From positions 1,037,679-1,101,678 of the forward strand of contig NZ_SPUJ01000001.1 in NCBI RefSeq assembly GCF_004522105.1: 64,000 nt of DNA, in the 5' to 3' direction. The first letter of the stretch is position 1; the number at the start of each line of letters is the position of its first letter. The position numbers and the translations under genes are program-made. This document shows, piece after piece, positions 33,821-43,523 of this stretch. The notes beneath the pieces were generated by a model. That model had not been told where the DNA came from, ran no database searches, and saw only the letters and a list, made by a program, of their open reading frames with translations. This DNA comes from Nocardioides sp. 1609. Lineage in GTDB: Bacteria > Actinomycetota > Actinomycetes > Propionibacteriales > Nocardioidaceae.

Positions 33821-36480
33821 GGGTCAACGGCGAGGAGGTCACCGGTGCCCCGGCCCCCGGGCAGTGCCTGCGCACCTGGCTGCGCGAGCACGGCCGGTTC
33901 GAGGTGAAGAAGGGCTGCGACGCCGGCGACTGCGGCGCCTGCACGGTGCTCCTCGACGGCGACGCGGTGCACTCGTGCGTCTACCCGGCGGTGCGGGCGC
34001 AGGGCCACGACGTCACGACCGTGGCCGGGCTCGGGACGCCCGACGCGCTGCACCCCGTGCAGCGCAACTTCGTCGCCGCGCAGGGCTTCCAGTGCGGCTT
34101 CTGCACCGCCGGCTTCGTGACCACGGCCGCCGCCCTGGCCGACGCCGACGGCGTCGTCACCGGTCTCGACGGGGCCGACATCGAGCGCACCTTCAAGGGC
34201 AACCTGTGCCGTTGCACCGGCTACCGCGCGATCCGCGACGCGCTCGCGGGCCGCACCAACGTGCAGCCCGGGGCCGGCTTCGGCGGCTGCACGCCGGCAC
34301 CCGCAGGCCCGCGCCTGGTCACCGGGACCGAGCCGTTCACGCTCGACGCGACCGAGCACGGCGTCCTGCACCTGCAGGTGCTCCAGTCACCCCACGCCCA
34401 CGCGCGGATCCGCGACATCGACACGACCGCGGCCTCCGCGCTGCCCGGCGTCCACCTGGTGCTCACCCACCGCGACGTGCCCGACGTCCTCTACTCGACC
34501 GGGCGGCACGACAGCCGGCTCGACGACCCCGACGACACCCGGATGCTCGACGACGTCGTCCGGTTCCACGGGCAGCGGGTCGCGGCCGTCGTCGCCGACA
34601 CCGTGGCGATCGCCCAGCGGGCCGCCGCGATGGTCCAGGTCGACTACGAGGTGCTGCCCGCCGTCCACGACCCGCAGGCGGCCCGCGAGGCCGGCGCTCC
34701 GCTCGTGCACGGCGAGAAGGACGCCGTCCGCTCGCGCATCGCCGACCCGGGCCGCAACGTCGTCGCCGCGACCCACGGCGAGGTCGGCGACGTCGCCGCC
34801 GGGCTGGCCGCCGCGGCGGCCACGGTGCGCGGCACGTGGCAGACCGGACGGGTCAACCACGCGCAGCTGGAGACCCACGGCGCCCGGTCGTGGCTCGACG
34901 AGCGGGGCGCGCTCGTCGTCCGCACGAGCAGCCAGGTGCCGTTCCTCGTGCGCGACGAGCTGGCCCACGTCTTCGGCATCCCGCCGGACCGCGTGCGGGT
35001 CTTCACCACCCGCGTCGGCGGCGGCTTCGGCGGCAAGCAGGAGCTGCTCGTCGAGGACCTCGTCTGCCTGGCCACCCTGCTCCTGGCCCGCCCCGTGCAG
35101 TGGGAGCTCACTCGCGAGCAGCAGTTCACGCTGGTGCCGGGCCGGCACCCGATGCGGGTGCAGGTCGAGGCCGGCGCCGACGCCGACGGCCGGCTGACCG
35201 CGTTGCGCGTCGACGTGCTCAGCGACACCGGCGCCCACGGCAACCACGCCGTCGGCGTGCTCCTCCACGGCGTGCACGAGTCGGTCGCGCTCTACCGGTG
35301 CGCCAACAAGAGGGTCGACGCCGAGTCGGTCTACACGCACAACCCGCCGTCCGGCGCGTTCCGCGGCTACGGGCTCGGGCAGGTCGGCTTCGCCGTCGAG
35401 GGTGCGCTCGACGAGCTGGCGCGCGAGCTCGGGCTCGACCCGGTCGAGCTGCGCCGCCGCAACGTCGTCGTGCCCGGCGACGAGTTCGTCGTCAACGGCG
35501 CCCCCGACACCGACCTCCTCTACGGCAGCTACGGGCTCGACCAGTGCCTCGACCTGGTCGGGAGCGCGCTCGCCGACGGCTCCGGCGACCCGGCGCCCGA
35601 CGGCTGGCTCGTCGGGGAGGGCACGGCGGCCGCGATGATCGCCACCATCCCGCCGCGCGGTCACCACGCCGACGTCGTCCTGACCATGGAGGTCGACGGC
35701 ACCGTGACGCTCGACGTCGGCACGGCGGAGTTCGGCAACGGCACGGCGACCGTGCACACCCAGATCGTCGCCGCCGAGCTCGGCGTGCCGGTCGAGCGCG
35801 TCGTGCTCCGCGGCTCCGACACCGCACTCGTCGGCCACGACACCGGCGCGTACGGCTCGGCCGGCTCCGTCGTCGCCGGACGCGCGGTCGCGGCGGCGTG
35901 CCGGGCGCTGCGCGAGCGGCTCGACACCATCACCCCGCCGCTGGTCGCGCCGGTCACCGCGAGCGGCGAGCACCACGGGACGCCGCGCTCGGTCGCCTTC
36001 AACGTGCACGGCGTCCGGGTGGCCGTCGACCCGGGCACCGGCGAGCTCCGCGTGCTCCGATCGGTGCACGCCGCGGACGCCGGCGTCGCGATCAACCCCG
36101 AGCAGCTGCGCGGCCAGGTCGAGGGCGGCGTCGCGCAGGCGATCGGCTCCGCGCTCTACGAGGAGGTCGTGCTGCGCGACGGCGAGGTGCTCACCCGCAG
36201 CCTCCGCGACTACCGGGTGCCGCAGATGGGCGACGTGCCGGAGACCGAGGTGCTGTTCGCCGACACCTACGACGACCTCGGCGTCCGCGGCGCGAAGTCG
36301 ATGAGCGAGGCGCCCTACAACCCGGTCGCCCCGGCCCTGGCCAACGCGGTCCGCGACGCCCTCGGCGTCCGGCCCTTCGAGCTCCCGCTCAGTCGCGACC
36401 GGCTGTGGCGCCTCGCCGGCTCGGCCGGCACCACGCCTGCGACCCGCGTCTCCGCCCACGCCCCCGAGGAGTCCCCGTGA
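33817..36480 (+). CDS. Xanthine dehydrogenase, fused [2Fe-2S] and molybdopterin subunit
   Basis: An 887-residue fusion of the small and large subunits. C34, C39, C42 and C54 bind the plant-type [2Fe-2S] cluster; C93, C96, C131 and C133 bind the second cluster. The molybdopterin part starts near residue 165: [36 protein letters not shown] and the catalytic Glu831 in [16 protein letters not shown]. Sequence motifs give the class, and purine context gives xanthine as substrate. Fusion of the iron-sulfur with the molybdenum domain while FAD stays separate is an uncommon arrangement. No XdhC maturation gene is in the window. A GTGA overlap couples it to guanine deaminase. Confidence 0.9.
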   Translation: MRVNGEEVTGAPAPGQCLRTWLREHGRFEVKKGCDAGDCGACTVLLDGDAVHSCVYPAVRAQGHDVTTVAGLGTPDALHPVQRNFVAAQGFQCGFCTAGFVTTAAALADADGVVTGLDGADIERTFKGNLCRCTGYRAIRDALAGRTNVQPGAGFGGCTPAPAGPRLVTGTEPFTLDATEHGVLHLQVLQSPHAHARIRDIDTTAASALPGVHLVLTHRDVPDVLYSTGRHDSRLDDPDDTRMLDDVVRFHGQRVAAVVADTVAIAQRAAAMVQVDYEVLPAVHDPQAAREAGAPLVHGEKDAVRSRIADPGRNVVAATHGEVGDVAAGLAAAAATVRGTWQTGRVNHAQLETHGARSWLDERGALVVRTSSQVPFLVRDELAHVFGIPPDRVRVFTTRVGGGFGGKQELLVEDLVCLATLLLARPVQWELTREQQFTLVPGRHPMRVQVEAGADADGRLTALRVDVLSDTGAHGNHAVGVLLHGVHESVALYRCANKRVDAESVYTHNPPSGAFRGYGLGQVGFAVEGALDELARELGLDPVELRRRNVVVPGDEFVVNGAPDTDLLYGSYGLDQCLDLVGSALADGSGDPAPDGWLVGEGTAAAMIATIPPRGHHADVVLTMEVDGTVTLDVGTAEFGNGTATVHTQIVAAELGVPVERVVLRGSDTALVGHDTGAYGSAGSVVAGRAVAAACRALRERLDTITPPLVAPVTASGEHHGTPRSVAFNVHGVRVAVDPGTGELRVLRSVHAADAGVAINPEQLRGQVEGGVAQAIGSALYEEVVLRDGEVLTRSLRDYRVPQMGDVPETEVLFADTYDDLGVRGAKSMSEAPYNPVAPALANAVRDALGVRPFELPLSRDRLWRLAGSAGTTPATRVSAHAPEESP

Positions 36481-36968
36481 CCACGCCCGCACCCGACCCC
36501 GCCTCCGACCAGACGTGGCTCGCCCGCGCCGTCGAGCTCGCCGTGGCCAACGTCGCCGACGGCGGCGGCCCGTTCGGCGCGGTCGTCGTGCGCGACGGCG
36601 TCCTGCTGTCCACCGGCCAGAACCGCGTCACCCGCGACCTCGACCCGACCGCGCACGCCGAGGTGCTCGCGATCCGCGCGGCGTGCGCCGAGGTCGGCGA
36701 CTTCTCGCTGGCCGGCTGCGTGCTCTACGCCTCGTGCGAGCCGTGCCCGCTGTGCGTCTCGGCGTCGCTCTGGTCGCGGGTCGACCGGGTGGTCTACGCC
36801 GCCGACCGCGACGACGCCGCCCGCGGCGGCTTCGACGACCGCGCGTTCTACGAGCTGTTCGCCCAGGAGCGCTCGAGCTGGCCGATGCCGGTCGACGCCG
36901 CCGCGACCGACGGCTCGTTCGCGCCGTTCGACGCCTGGCTGACGAACGTGGCCCGCACGCACTACTGA
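36477..36968 (+). CDS. guaD: Guanine deaminase (nucleoside deaminase family)
   Basis: A 163-residue zinc deaminase of the cytidine-deaminase fold. HAEVLAI carries the zinc His and catalytic Glu, and PCPLC the two zinc cysteines; [17 protein letters not shown] and the C-terminal Tyr after NVARTH resemble the B. subtilis GuaD type, in which the C-terminus swaps into the neighbouring active site. It would turn guanine into xanthine for the dehydrogenase whose stop it overlaps. tRNA adenosine deaminase (TadA) is the main alternative but is unlikely in this operon. Confidence 0.88.
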   Translation: MTTPAPDPASDQTWLARAVELAVANVADGGGPFGAVVVRDGVLLSTGQNRVTRDLDPTAHAEVLAIRAACAEVGDFSLAGCVLYASCEPCPLCVSASLWSRVDRVVYAADRDDAARGGFDDRAFYELFAQERSSWPMPVDAAATDGSFAPFDAWLTNVARTHY

Positions 36969-37003
36969 GGGCGGGGGGCCGCCCGGGCCGCGATACTGGT
37001 CGC

Positions 37004-37330
37004 ATGACGTCGCGGGGACAGGTGCGGATCTGGCACGACGGGGCCGGATGGGGAGTCATCGACTCCGACGCCACACCCGGCGGCTGCTGGGCGCACTTCT
37101 CCGTCGTCCTCGTCGGTGGCTACCGCCAGCTCACGCCCGGGCAGGCCGTGACGTTCACGTTCGAGACCGCCGAGCAGGACGGTTTCGCGTTCCAGGCCCT
37201 CGAGGCCTGGCCGGCCGACCAGGACCCGGTGCGCACCGAGGCTACCGACGCCGGAGGCTCCGGGGCCATGCGCTCCACGCTGACGCTCACCTTCGACGAC
37301 GGACGTCAGGACGAGACCGACACCCGCTGA
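37004..37330 (+). CDS. Cold-shock-domain-like protein
   Basis: A 108-residue protein whose first 70 residues resemble a cold-shock domain: GQVRIWHDGAGWGVIDSDAT, then CWAHFSVV and GYRQLTPGQAVTFTFETAEQ followed by DGFAFQA. The RNP motifs are altered compared with CspA (WHDGAGWGVID in place of KWFNAEKGFGFI, and CWAHFS in place of VFVHFS), so nucleic-acid binding is possible but weaker evidence. ATG 37004 sits 6 nt after GATACT, a leaderless start. It appears independent of the purine operons around it. Confidence 0.72.
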   Translation: MTSRGQVRIWHDGAGWGVIDSDATPGGCWAHFSVVLVGGYRQLTPGQAVTFTFETAEQDGFAFQALEAWPADQDPVRTEATDAGGSGAMRSTLTLTFDDGRQDETDTR

Positions 37331-37437
37331 CCTTGCCACCGGGGAGAGTGACGCGTTCGTTCCACGAGCCCGACCGACCGCGGGCCTGACGCGGGTCCGC
37401 CGTTGTCCGCGCCGGGGGGGACAGACCCGTCCGTGCT

Positions 37438-37503
37438 GAAACGCGAGTTGTAACCAGGCGGAAACCGCGCGCGCGGCAGCCCGAAATCCGCCGTTCCTAA
37501 CGT
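37438..37503 (+). promoter_or_regulatory. Purine-island promoter boxes (ABC transporter operon)
   Basis: GAAAC at 37438 and 37461 and GAAAT at 37483 are spaced 23 and 22 bp, about two helical turns. The last starts exactly 15 nt before the -10 TAACGT (37498-37503). An 80-base leader and a GAGGAG site follow before ATG 37585. Confidence 0.55.
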
Positions 37504-37584
37504 CCGTGCACGTACCCGTGAGACCCACGGTCGGACCAGGCGCCGGGGCCGGTCGTCGAGCACAGACCTCTGAGGAGACACACC

Positions 37585-38655
37585 ATGAAGCCGTTCCAGC
37601 GCCCCCGCCGGACCCGGGCCCTCCGGTTCCCCGCCGTCCTGGCGGCCTGCGTCCTCGTCGTGACCGCGTGCGGGTCCGACGACGGCGACGACGCGTCCGG
37701 CTCCGGCGACGGCGACGGCCTCGGCGACCTGACCGTCCAGCTGTCGTGGATCAAGAACGCCGAGTTCTCGGGCGAGTTCATGGCGGACAGCAAGGGCTAC
37801 TACACCGAGGAGGGCTTCGGGAAGGTCACGATGGACCCGGGTCCGGGCCCGATCGAGACGCTGGTCGCGACCGGTGACGCCGACTTCGGCCTGTCGAACG
37901 CCGTGGCCACGGCCCAGGTGATCGCGGAGGAGGACGCGCCGCTCAAGATCGTCGGCACCAAGTTCCAGAAGAACCCGTTCACCATCCTCTCCCTGGCCGA
38001 CGGCGGCGACATCGCGACGCCCGAGGACCTGGTCGGCAAGAAGATCGGCGTCCAGGCCGGCGGCAACGAGACCCTCTTCGACGCCCTGCTCGAGGTGAAC
38101 GGCATCGACCCGGGCGACGTCACCAAGGTGCCGGTCGAGTACGACCCGGCGCCGCTCATCGACGGCGAGGTCGACGGGTTCCTGGCCTACCTCACCAACG
38201 AGTCGATCACCGTGCAGAGCCAGGGCGTCGAGGTCACCAACCTGCCCTTCGCCGACAACGGCCTGCCGTTCGTCGCCGAGAGCGTCATCACCACCGACCA
38301 GATGATCGCCGAGGAGCCGGAGACGGTGAAGGCCTTCCTCGCCGCCGAGATCCGCGGCTGGCAGGACGCCGTCGCCGACCCCGAGGCGGGCGCGAAGCTG
38401 GCCGTCGAGGAGTACGGCGCCGACCTGGAGCTCGACCTGGACAAGGAGGTCGAGCAGGCGAACGTGCAGGACGGCCTGATCGTCACCCCGGACGTCGAGG
38501 CCAACGGCCTGTTCACCATCACCGAGGACCTCATCGACCAGAACATGGGGACCCTGGAGGCCGCCGGCATCGACGTCGACGCCGAGGACCTCTTCGACCT
38601 CTCCCTGCTCACCGAGCTGCTCGAGGAGCGCCCCGAGCTCACCGAGCTGCCCTGA
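37585..38655 (+). CDS. NMT1/THI5-type ABC transporter substrate-binding lipoprotein
   Basis: A 356-residue lipoprotein: signal peptide with lipobox VTAC (Cys 29), an acidic Gly/Ser/Asp linker, and an NMT1/SsuA-like binding fold ([68 protein letters not shown]). This fold carries pyrimidine precursors, riboflavin, sulfonates and nitrate-like ligands. Here it starts an operon with one ATPase and two permeases inside a purine-degrading island under the same promoter box, so a purine or ureide ligand is plausible but not shown. Confidence 0.85.
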   Translation: MKPFQRPRRTRALRFPAVLAACVLVVTACGSDDGDDASGSGDGDGLGDLTVQLSWIKNAEFSGEFMADSKGYYTEEGFGKVTMDPGPGPIETLVATGDADFGLSNAVATAQVIAEEDAPLKIVGTKFQKNPFTILSLADGGDIATPEDLVGKKIGVQAGGNETLFDALLEVNGIDPGDVTKVPVEYDPAPLIDGEVDGFLAYLTNESITVQSQGVEVTNLPFADNGLPFVAESVITTDQMIAEEPETVKAFLAAEIRGWQDAVADPEAGAKLAVEEYGADLELDLDKEVEQANVQDGLIVTPDVEANGLFTITEDLIDQNMGTLEAAGIDVDAEDLFDLSLLTELLEERPELTELP

Positions 38656-38657
38656 TC

Positions 38658-39500
38658 GTGACCGACTCGCTCACCGACGTCGCCGGTGCCGGCGGGGCCC
38701 TCGGCTCCACCGGCACCGGGCTGCGCATCCAGGACCTCTCCAAGACCTTCCGGGTCGGCCGCCGCAGCGTGACCGCCCTCGACGACGCCACGCTGTTCAC
38801 CGACAAGGGCAGCTTCCTGTCCCTGCTCGGTCCGTCGGGCTGCGGCAAGTCGACGATCCTGCGGATCCTGGCCGGCCTCGAGCAGCCGACCTCGGGCGAG
38901 GCGCTCGTCGACGGCAGGACGCCGCGCGAGCTGCGCCGCGACCACGAGCTCGGCATCGCCTTCCAGGACGCCGCGCTGCTCCCGTGGCGCACCGTCGCCT
39001 CCAACATCCGGCTGCCGTTCGAGGTGTCGGGCGTGAAGCCCGACGAGGCGCTCGTGACCGAGCTGATCCGGCTCGTGGGCCTCGAGGGGTTCGAGAAGGC
39101 CAAGCCCGCCCAGCTCTCGGGCGGGATGCGCCAGCGCGTCTCGATCGCGCGGTCGCTGGTGGTCAAGCCGTCCGTGCTGCTGCTCGACGAGCCGTTCGGC
39201 GCGCTCGACGACATGACCCGGCAGCGGTTGAACGTCGAGCTGCTGCGCATCTGGACCGAGAAGCCCGCGACCACGCTGATGGTCACCCACGGCATCTCGG
39301 AGGCGATCTTCCTGTCCGACCGCGTCGCGGTGATGAGCCCGCGGCCAGGTCGGGTCAAGGAGGTCATCGAGGTCGACCTGCCCCGCCCGCGCACCCCCGA
39401 CATGATGCGGACCCCGGAGTTCCACGCGCTGCACGACCAGGCCTCCGAGCTGCTCTTCGGCGACGCCGGCGCCGCGGTGGGCCCCGATGCCGACGAGTGA
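38658..39500 (+). CDS. ABC transporter ATPase
   Basis: A 280-residue ATPase of the nitrate/sulfonate/taurine (SsuB-TauB) type. Walker [15 protein letters not shown] at about residues 55-68, Q-loop [13 protein letters not shown], signature [15 protein letters not shown], Walker [13 protein letters not shown] and H-loop LMVTHG are all intact. It follows the binding protein by 2 bases and overlaps the first permease by 14 bases. It powers uptake by the two permeases. Confidence 0.93.
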   Translation: MTDSLTDVAGAGGALGSTGTGLRIQDLSKTFRVGRRSVTALDDATLFTDKGSFLSLLGPSGCGKSTILRILAGLEQPTSGEALVDGRTPRELRRDHELGIAFQDAALLPWRTVASNIRLPFEVSGVKPDEALVTELIRLVGLEGFEKAKPAQLSGGMRQRVSIARSLVVKPSVLLLDEPFGALDDMTRQRLNVELLRIWTEKPATTLMVTHGISEAIFLSDRVAVMSPRPGRVKEVIEVDLPRPRTPDMMRTPEFHALHDQASELLFGDAGAAVGPDADE

Positions 39501-40266
39501 GTCGCGCCGCTCGCTGGTCGCGAGCGGCGCGGGCCTGGTCGGCCTGACCCTCTTCTGGTGGCTGGTCGCGACGGTCACCGACCTGCGGATCCCGACCCCC
39601 GTCGGCGTCGTACGGCGCATCGGCGAGTCCGGGTGGGACTTCTACTCCCACCACTTCGGCATGACCCTGCAGGAGGCGGCGCTCGGCTTCGCCTACGGCA
39701 CCGTGGCTGCCGTCGTGCTCGCCTCGCTGGTGCTGCTGCTGCCGGTGCTGGAACCGGTGATCATGCAGATCGCCGTCATCAGCTACTGCATCCCGCTGGT
39801 CGCGCTGGCCCCCGTGCTCTTCATCGTCATCGGCAACCCCGAGGAGGGGCAGCGGTCCGGCACCGCGACCGCGCTCGCCGCGCTGTCGGTCTTCTTCACC
39901 ACCGTCGTCGGCACCGTGCTCGGCCTGCGCTCCTCCGACCGCGCCAGCCTCGACGTCGTCACCGTCTTCGGCGGTGGCCGCTGGCAGCAGCTGCGTCGCG
40001 TCCAGCTCGTCTCGGCGGTGCCGCAGATCCTGGCCGCGCTCCAGATCGGCGCGCCCGCGGCGTTCCTCGGCGCGATCCTCGGCGAGTACGTCGGCGGCAC
40101 CCAGCAGGGCGTCGCGGTCACCCTGAAGATTGCCCAGCAGAACATCGACGTCGCCCAGGCGTGGGCGATCGGCCTCGGCTGCGCGCTCGTCGCCGGCTTC
40201 TTCTACGCCGTCCTCGGCGGCATCGCCCGGGTCGTCACCCCCTGGTCCCAGGGAGCGACGACGTGA
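39487..40266 (+). CDS. ABC transporter permease 1
   Basis: A 259-residue inner-membrane permease of the BPD_transp_1 family, with about six hydrophobic helices. The ATPase-contacting EAA loop is at about residues 158-180 ([20 protein letters not shown] followed by [20 protein letters not shown]). It starts within the end of the ATPase gene and overlaps the second permease by GTGA, so the four genes are one coupled operon. Confidence 0.9.
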   Translation: MPTSESRRSLVASGAGLVGLTLFWWLVATVTDLRIPTPVGVVRRIGESGWDFYSHHFGMTLQEAALGFAYGTVAAVVLASLVLLLPVLEPVIMQIAVISYCIPLVALAPVLFIVIGNPEEGQRSGTATALAALSVFFTTVVGTVLGLRSSDRASLDVVTVFGGGRWQQLRRVQLVSAVPQILAALQIGAPAAFLGAILGEYVGGTQQGVAVTLKIAQQNIDVAQAWAIGLGCALVAGFFYAVLGGIARVVTPWSQGATT

Positions 40267-41108
40267 CCACCATGATCACCGCTCCCGCGGCCGGCGGGGC
40301 CGCACCCGGCTCCCGGGGCGCGCTGCTGCGCGCCATCCTGCGTCCGATCGCGACCATGGCCCTGGTGCTCGTGCTGGTGACGCTGCTGTGGATCCTCGCG
40401 CTGCGCCTCTTCGACGTCTCCGACTACGTCGGCAAGGGGCCCACCGACGTCTGGACCACGCTCTTCGGCGACGAGGACTCCGCGGAGCTGCGCAGCGAGA
40501 TCAGGACCCTGCTCCTCGAGACGCTCGGCGACGCGGCGATCGGCTTCGTCAGCGGCATGGCCGCCGCCGTCCTGCTGGCCGCGGTCGTGGTGCGCTACCG
40601 GGTGATGGAGAGCACCGTCATGCCGGTGGCGCTCGTCCTCCAGACCGTGCCGCTCATCGCCCTCGCCCCGATCCTGATCCTGGTCGTCGGCCGCGGCTAC
40701 GCGATCGTCGCGATCATGAGCGCGATCGTCGTGCTCTTCCCGGCGCTGGTGAACATCACCGTCGGGCTGCGGTCGGTGAGCCCGCAGATGCGCGACCTGG
40801 TCACCGTCTACGGCGGCTCGCCCACGACGGTGCTGCGCAAGGTGGCCTTCCCCACCGCGCTGCCCGCGCTCTTCGCGTCGGTCCGCATCGCCGTCCCGGG
40901 CGCCATGACCGGGGCCCTGCTCGCCGAGTGGCTCGCCACCGGTCGCGGCATCGGCTACGCGGTCGTCTCGGCCGCCAGCCGCTCCCAGATCAACCGCGTC
41001 TGGGCGCTCGTGGTCGTCATCACCCTGGTCTCGCTCCTGCTCTACCTCCTCGCCCAGCTCGTCGAGGCCGCCGTCCTGAACCGGTTCGGCAAGCCGGCCC
41101 GGTCGTGA
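40263..41108 (+). CDS. ABC transporter permease 2
   Basis: A 281-residue permease of the same family as its neighbour, with an EAA-type loop DLVTVYGGSPTTVLRKVAFP and GAMTGALLAEWLATGRGIGY. GTG 40263 overlaps the stop of permease 1; ATG 40272 in frame is an alternative. Two different permeases imply a heterodimeric channel, whereas most NMT1/SsuA-type systems use one gene twice. Confidence 0.9.
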   Translation: MTTMITAPAAGGAAPGSRGALLRAILRPIATMALVLVLVTLLWILALRLFDVSDYVGKGPTDVWTTLFGDEDSAELRSEIRTLLLETLGDAAIGFVSGMAAAVLLAAVVVRYRVMESTVMPVALVLQTVPLIALAPILILVVGRGYAIVAIMSAIVVLFPALVNITVGLRSVSPQMRDLVTVYGGSPTTVLRKVAFPTALPALFASVRIAVPGAMTGALLAEWLATGRGIGYAVVSAASRSQINRVWALVVVITLVSLLLYLLAQLVEAAVLNRFGKPARS

Positions 41109-41143
41109 CCCTCCCGTGACCTTCCCGTGACCTCGCCGCGACC
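41104..41143. repeat. Four 11-bp tandem repeats at the end of the transporter operon
   Basis: CGTGACCCTCC, CGTGACCTTCC, CGTGACCTCGC and CGCGACC start at 41104, 41115, 41126 and 41137. The exact 11-bp period puts every unit on the same face of the helix, immediately upstream of the promoter box for the adenosine-deaminase-like operon. The first unit includes the stop of permease 2. Confidence 0.75.
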
Positions 41144-41151
41144 GATAGCTC

Positions 41152-41183
41152 GAAACCGCCACGTAACACCGGATCGCTACCGT
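41152..41183 (+). promoter_or_regulatory. Purine-island promoter box (adenosine-deaminase-like operon)
   Basis: GAAAC (41152) and GTAACACCG (41163) are 11 bp apart. The second starts exactly 15 nt before the -10 TACCGT (41178-41183). A leader of about 95 bases leads to a small open frame with an AGGAG site. Confidence 0.55.
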
Positions 41184-41287
41184 CGACCCACCGTCCCAGC
41201 TCGGACGGGAACGAGGGCGCCGGCCGGCGCCGGGACACGGACACCTCCGACGGTCGTCGAGGTCACCCACCGTCCCGAGGAGCTCCC

Positions 41288-41380
41288 ATGACCACCCCAC
41301 CCAGCACGCCGTCCGCCCCGTTCGTCGTCCCCGCCGCCGGCAGCGAGCGGGACCGGGTGCTGCGGGCGGCCGCCGGATGA
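41288..41380 (+). CDS. 30-residue small protein or leader peptide
   Basis: ATG 41288 has a clear CGAGGAG 6 nt upstream, better than anything before the next gene. The 30 codons read MTTPPSTPSAPFVVPAAGSE then RDRVLRAAAG, and the stop overlaps the ATG of the adenosine-deaminase-like gene (ATGA). No family is recognised. Because the deaminase gene lacks a ribosome site of its own, translation of this frame probably drives it. It may be a leader peptide or a remnant of a longer protein. Confidence 0.55.
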   Translation: MTTPPSTPSAPFVVPAAGSERDRVLRAAAG

Positions 41381-42474
41381 GCGCCGACGCGACCGGCACG
41401 ACGTACTCGACCCCGGTCCCCCACGACCCGGCGATCGACGCCCTCGTCGCCGCGTTGCCGAAGATCAGCCTGCACTGCCACCTGATCGGCAGCGTGGCGG
41501 CGGCCACCGTCGTCGACCTCGCCGCCAAGCACGGCGTCCCGCTCGAGCGCGGCGCCGACGACCTCTACGACCACGCGAGCTACGAGGACCTCGGCGAGTT
41601 CCTCCGGGTGCTCGACGTCGTCGGCTCGGTGATCCGCGACCCCGACGACTTCCACCGGGTCACCTACGAGTCGCTGACCGACGGCGGCGCGGCGCACGGC
41701 GTCCTCTACCGCGAGATCCACCTGAGCCCGCCCGGCCACCCCGGCATCTCGTACCGCCGGGTGGTCGAGGGCGTGCGCGCCGGGATGGCCGACGCCCGCA
41801 CCGACACCGGCATCGAGTCCGGGCTGGTGATCGGGATCTGCCGCGAGCAGAGCGGCGCCGCGGCGGTCGAGCTGGTCGAGCAGGTCGTCGAGCACCGCTA
41901 CGACGAGGTGCTCGGCGTCGGGCTCGACTACGAGGAGGTCAAGGGCCCGCCCGGGCTGTTCGTGGAGGCGTTCCGGCTGGCCGGTCGCGCCGGGCTGCGT
42001 CGTACGGCGCACTCGGAGTCCGGTCCGCCGCACCACGTCGAGGTGCTGCTCGACGACCTGGGCTGCGACCGCGTCGACCACGGCTACCACGTGGTCGACT
42101 CCCCCGAGATCACCGCGCGGTGCGTCGAGGAGCGGGTGCCCTTCACCTGCACGCCGGTCAGCTCCGACATCGGCCGCTACTCCGGCAGCGGCGACGGGTC
42201 CCACCACCGGATCCGCGAGATGGTCGACGCCGGCCTGCTCGTCACGATCGACTCCGACGACCCGCCGATGTTCGGCACCGACCCGACCCACGACTACCGG
42301 GTGCTCGCCCACGCGCTCGGCTACGGGCGCGACCAGCTCGCGGCGCTCACCCGCAACGGCGTCGAGGCCACCTGGCTCGACGCCTCCGACAAGACCGCCC
42401 TGCTCGCCCGGGTCGACGCCCTGGTCCCGCAGGTCCCCGCCACCCCCTCGCCCACCTCGGAGGACCCGTCATGA
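41377..42474 (+). CDS. Adenosine deaminase-like metal-dependent hydrolase
   Basis: A 365-residue member of the adenosine/AMP deaminase family. H33 and H35 (LHCHLIGS) form the HxH zinc site, H235 lies in VDHGYHVVDSPE and D294-D295 in IDSDDPPMF. At the usual HAGE motif it has TAHSESGP: E214 is 21 residues before H235, as in classical enzymes, but His 212 is one position closer to the Glu than normal. CPTSN is replaced by CTPVSSD. Zinc ligation may therefore be altered and the substrate may be a modified adenosine or adenine. It is translated from a 30-codon frame and followed by a 2-oxoglutarate dioxygenase (ATGA overlap). Confidence 0.85.
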   Translation: MSADATGTTYSTPVPHDPAIDALVAALPKISLHCHLIGSVAAATVVDLAAKHGVPLERGADDLYDHASYEDLGEFLRVLDVVGSVIRDPDDFHRVTYESLTDGGAAHGVLYREIHLSPPGHPGISYRRVVEGVRAGMADARTDTGIESGLVIGICREQSGAAAVELVEQVVEHRYDEVLGVGLDYEEVKGPPGLFVEAFRLAGRAGLRRTAHSESGPPHHVEVLLDDLGCDRVDHGYHVVDSPEITARCVEERVPFTCTPVSSDIGRYSGSGDGSHHRIREMVDAGLLVTIDSDDPPMFGTDPTHDYRVLAHALGYGRDQLAALTRNGVEATWLDASDKTALLARVDALVPQVPATPSPTSEDPS

Positions 42475-43508
42475 CCTTCACCGTCCCTGCCGTCGACCTC
42501 GCGCCGTACGTCGGCGACGGCACGCCCGATCAGCGCGCGGCCGCCGCCGCGGCGTTCGACGATGCCGCCCGCACCGTCGGCTTCGTGCAGATCGTCGGGC
42601 ACGGCATCCCGGCCGAGGTCACCGACGCCTTCGCCGAGGCGATGAACGGCTTCTTCGACCTGCCGCTGGAGGTCAAGAAGACCTACCGGACCCCGCCCGA
42701 GGTCAACCGCGGCTACGCCCCGCCGAAGACCGAGTCGCTCAGCCTCAGCCTCGGGCTGGCGCCGTCCAACCGGATGCACGACTTCTTCGAGGCCTTCAAC
42801 GTCGGCGCCGCCCGTTCCGACCACCCCGGCCTCGACCTGCCGCTGCCCGACTACGCCGAGAACGTCTGGCCCGCGGAGGCGCCCGCGTTCCCGGCCGCGG
42901 TGACGGCGTACTTCGACGAGGCCGCGCGGGTGGCGCGCACGATGACGCGGATGTTCGCCGATGCCCTCGGCCTGCCCGCCGACTTCTTCGCGGCCTTCAC
43001 CGACCACAGCCTCGACGTGCTGCGGATGAACAACTACGCCCTGCCGCCGGGCGAGATCGACCTCGACGGCGACCTCACCGGCATGGGCGAGCACACCGAC
43101 TACGGCATCGTCACGGTCCTCTGGGCCGACCGGGTGCGCGGCCTGCAGGTGCTCGACCGCGACGGCGCCTGGCACGACGTGATGCCGGCCGACGGGGCGC
43201 TGCTCATCAACCTCGGCGACCTGATGGCGCGCTGGACCAACGACCGGTGGATGTCCACCCTGCACCGCGTCAAGCCGCCGATCGTCGACGGCTCCGTCCA
43301 GCGCCGGCGCAGCGCGGCGTTCTTCCACGACGGCAACGTCGACGCGGTGATCGAGACCATGCCCCCGTGCGTCGGCGACGGGTCGCCGTACCCTCCCATC
43401 ACCGTCGGCGAGCACATCGCCGCCAAGCTCGCCGGCTCCCGCGCCGGCGTCGCCAACGCCGCCGCCGGCTCCGAGCAGCAGCGGGTCATCGCCGCCGGCG
43501 GGGCCTGA
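42471..43508 (+). CDS. 2-oxoglutarate/Fe(II) dioxygenase, isopenicillin-N-synthase-like
   Basis: A 345-residue cupin-fold oxygenase. The iron ligands H208 and D210 (MGEHTDYG) and H265 (STLHRVKPP) and the 2-oxoglutarate-binding R279-x-S281 are in place, as is the N-terminal DIOX_N half (ARTVGFVQIVGHGIPAEVTD). It overlaps the deaminase-like gene, under the promoter box shared with urate and allantoin genes, so a role in hydroxylating or demethylating a purine or purine-derived compound is likely, but the family is too broad to name a substrate. Confidence 0.85.
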   Translation: MTFTVPAVDLAPYVGDGTPDQRAAAAAAFDDAARTVGFVQIVGHGIPAEVTDAFAEAMNGFFDLPLEVKKTYRTPPEVNRGYAPPKTESLSLSLGLAPSNRMHDFFEAFNVGAARSDHPGLDLPLPDYAENVWPAEAPAFPAAVTAYFDEAARVARTMTRMFADALGLPADFFAAFTDHSLDVLRMNNYALPPGEIDLDGDLTGMGEHTDYGIVTVLWADRVRGLQVLDRDGAWHDVMPADGALLINLGDLMARWTNDRWMSTLHRVKPPIVDGSVQRRRSAAFFHDGNVDAVIETMPPCVGDGSPYPPITVGEHIAAKLAGSRAGVANAAAGSEQQRVIAAGGA

Positions 43509-43523
43509 GCGGGCCGGGTCGAC

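Noticed and set aside
36477..36968. tRNA adenosine deaminase (TadA) as identity of the small deaminase
   Set aside because: Operon with xanthine dehydrogenase and the C-terminal Tyr ending favour guanine deaminase.
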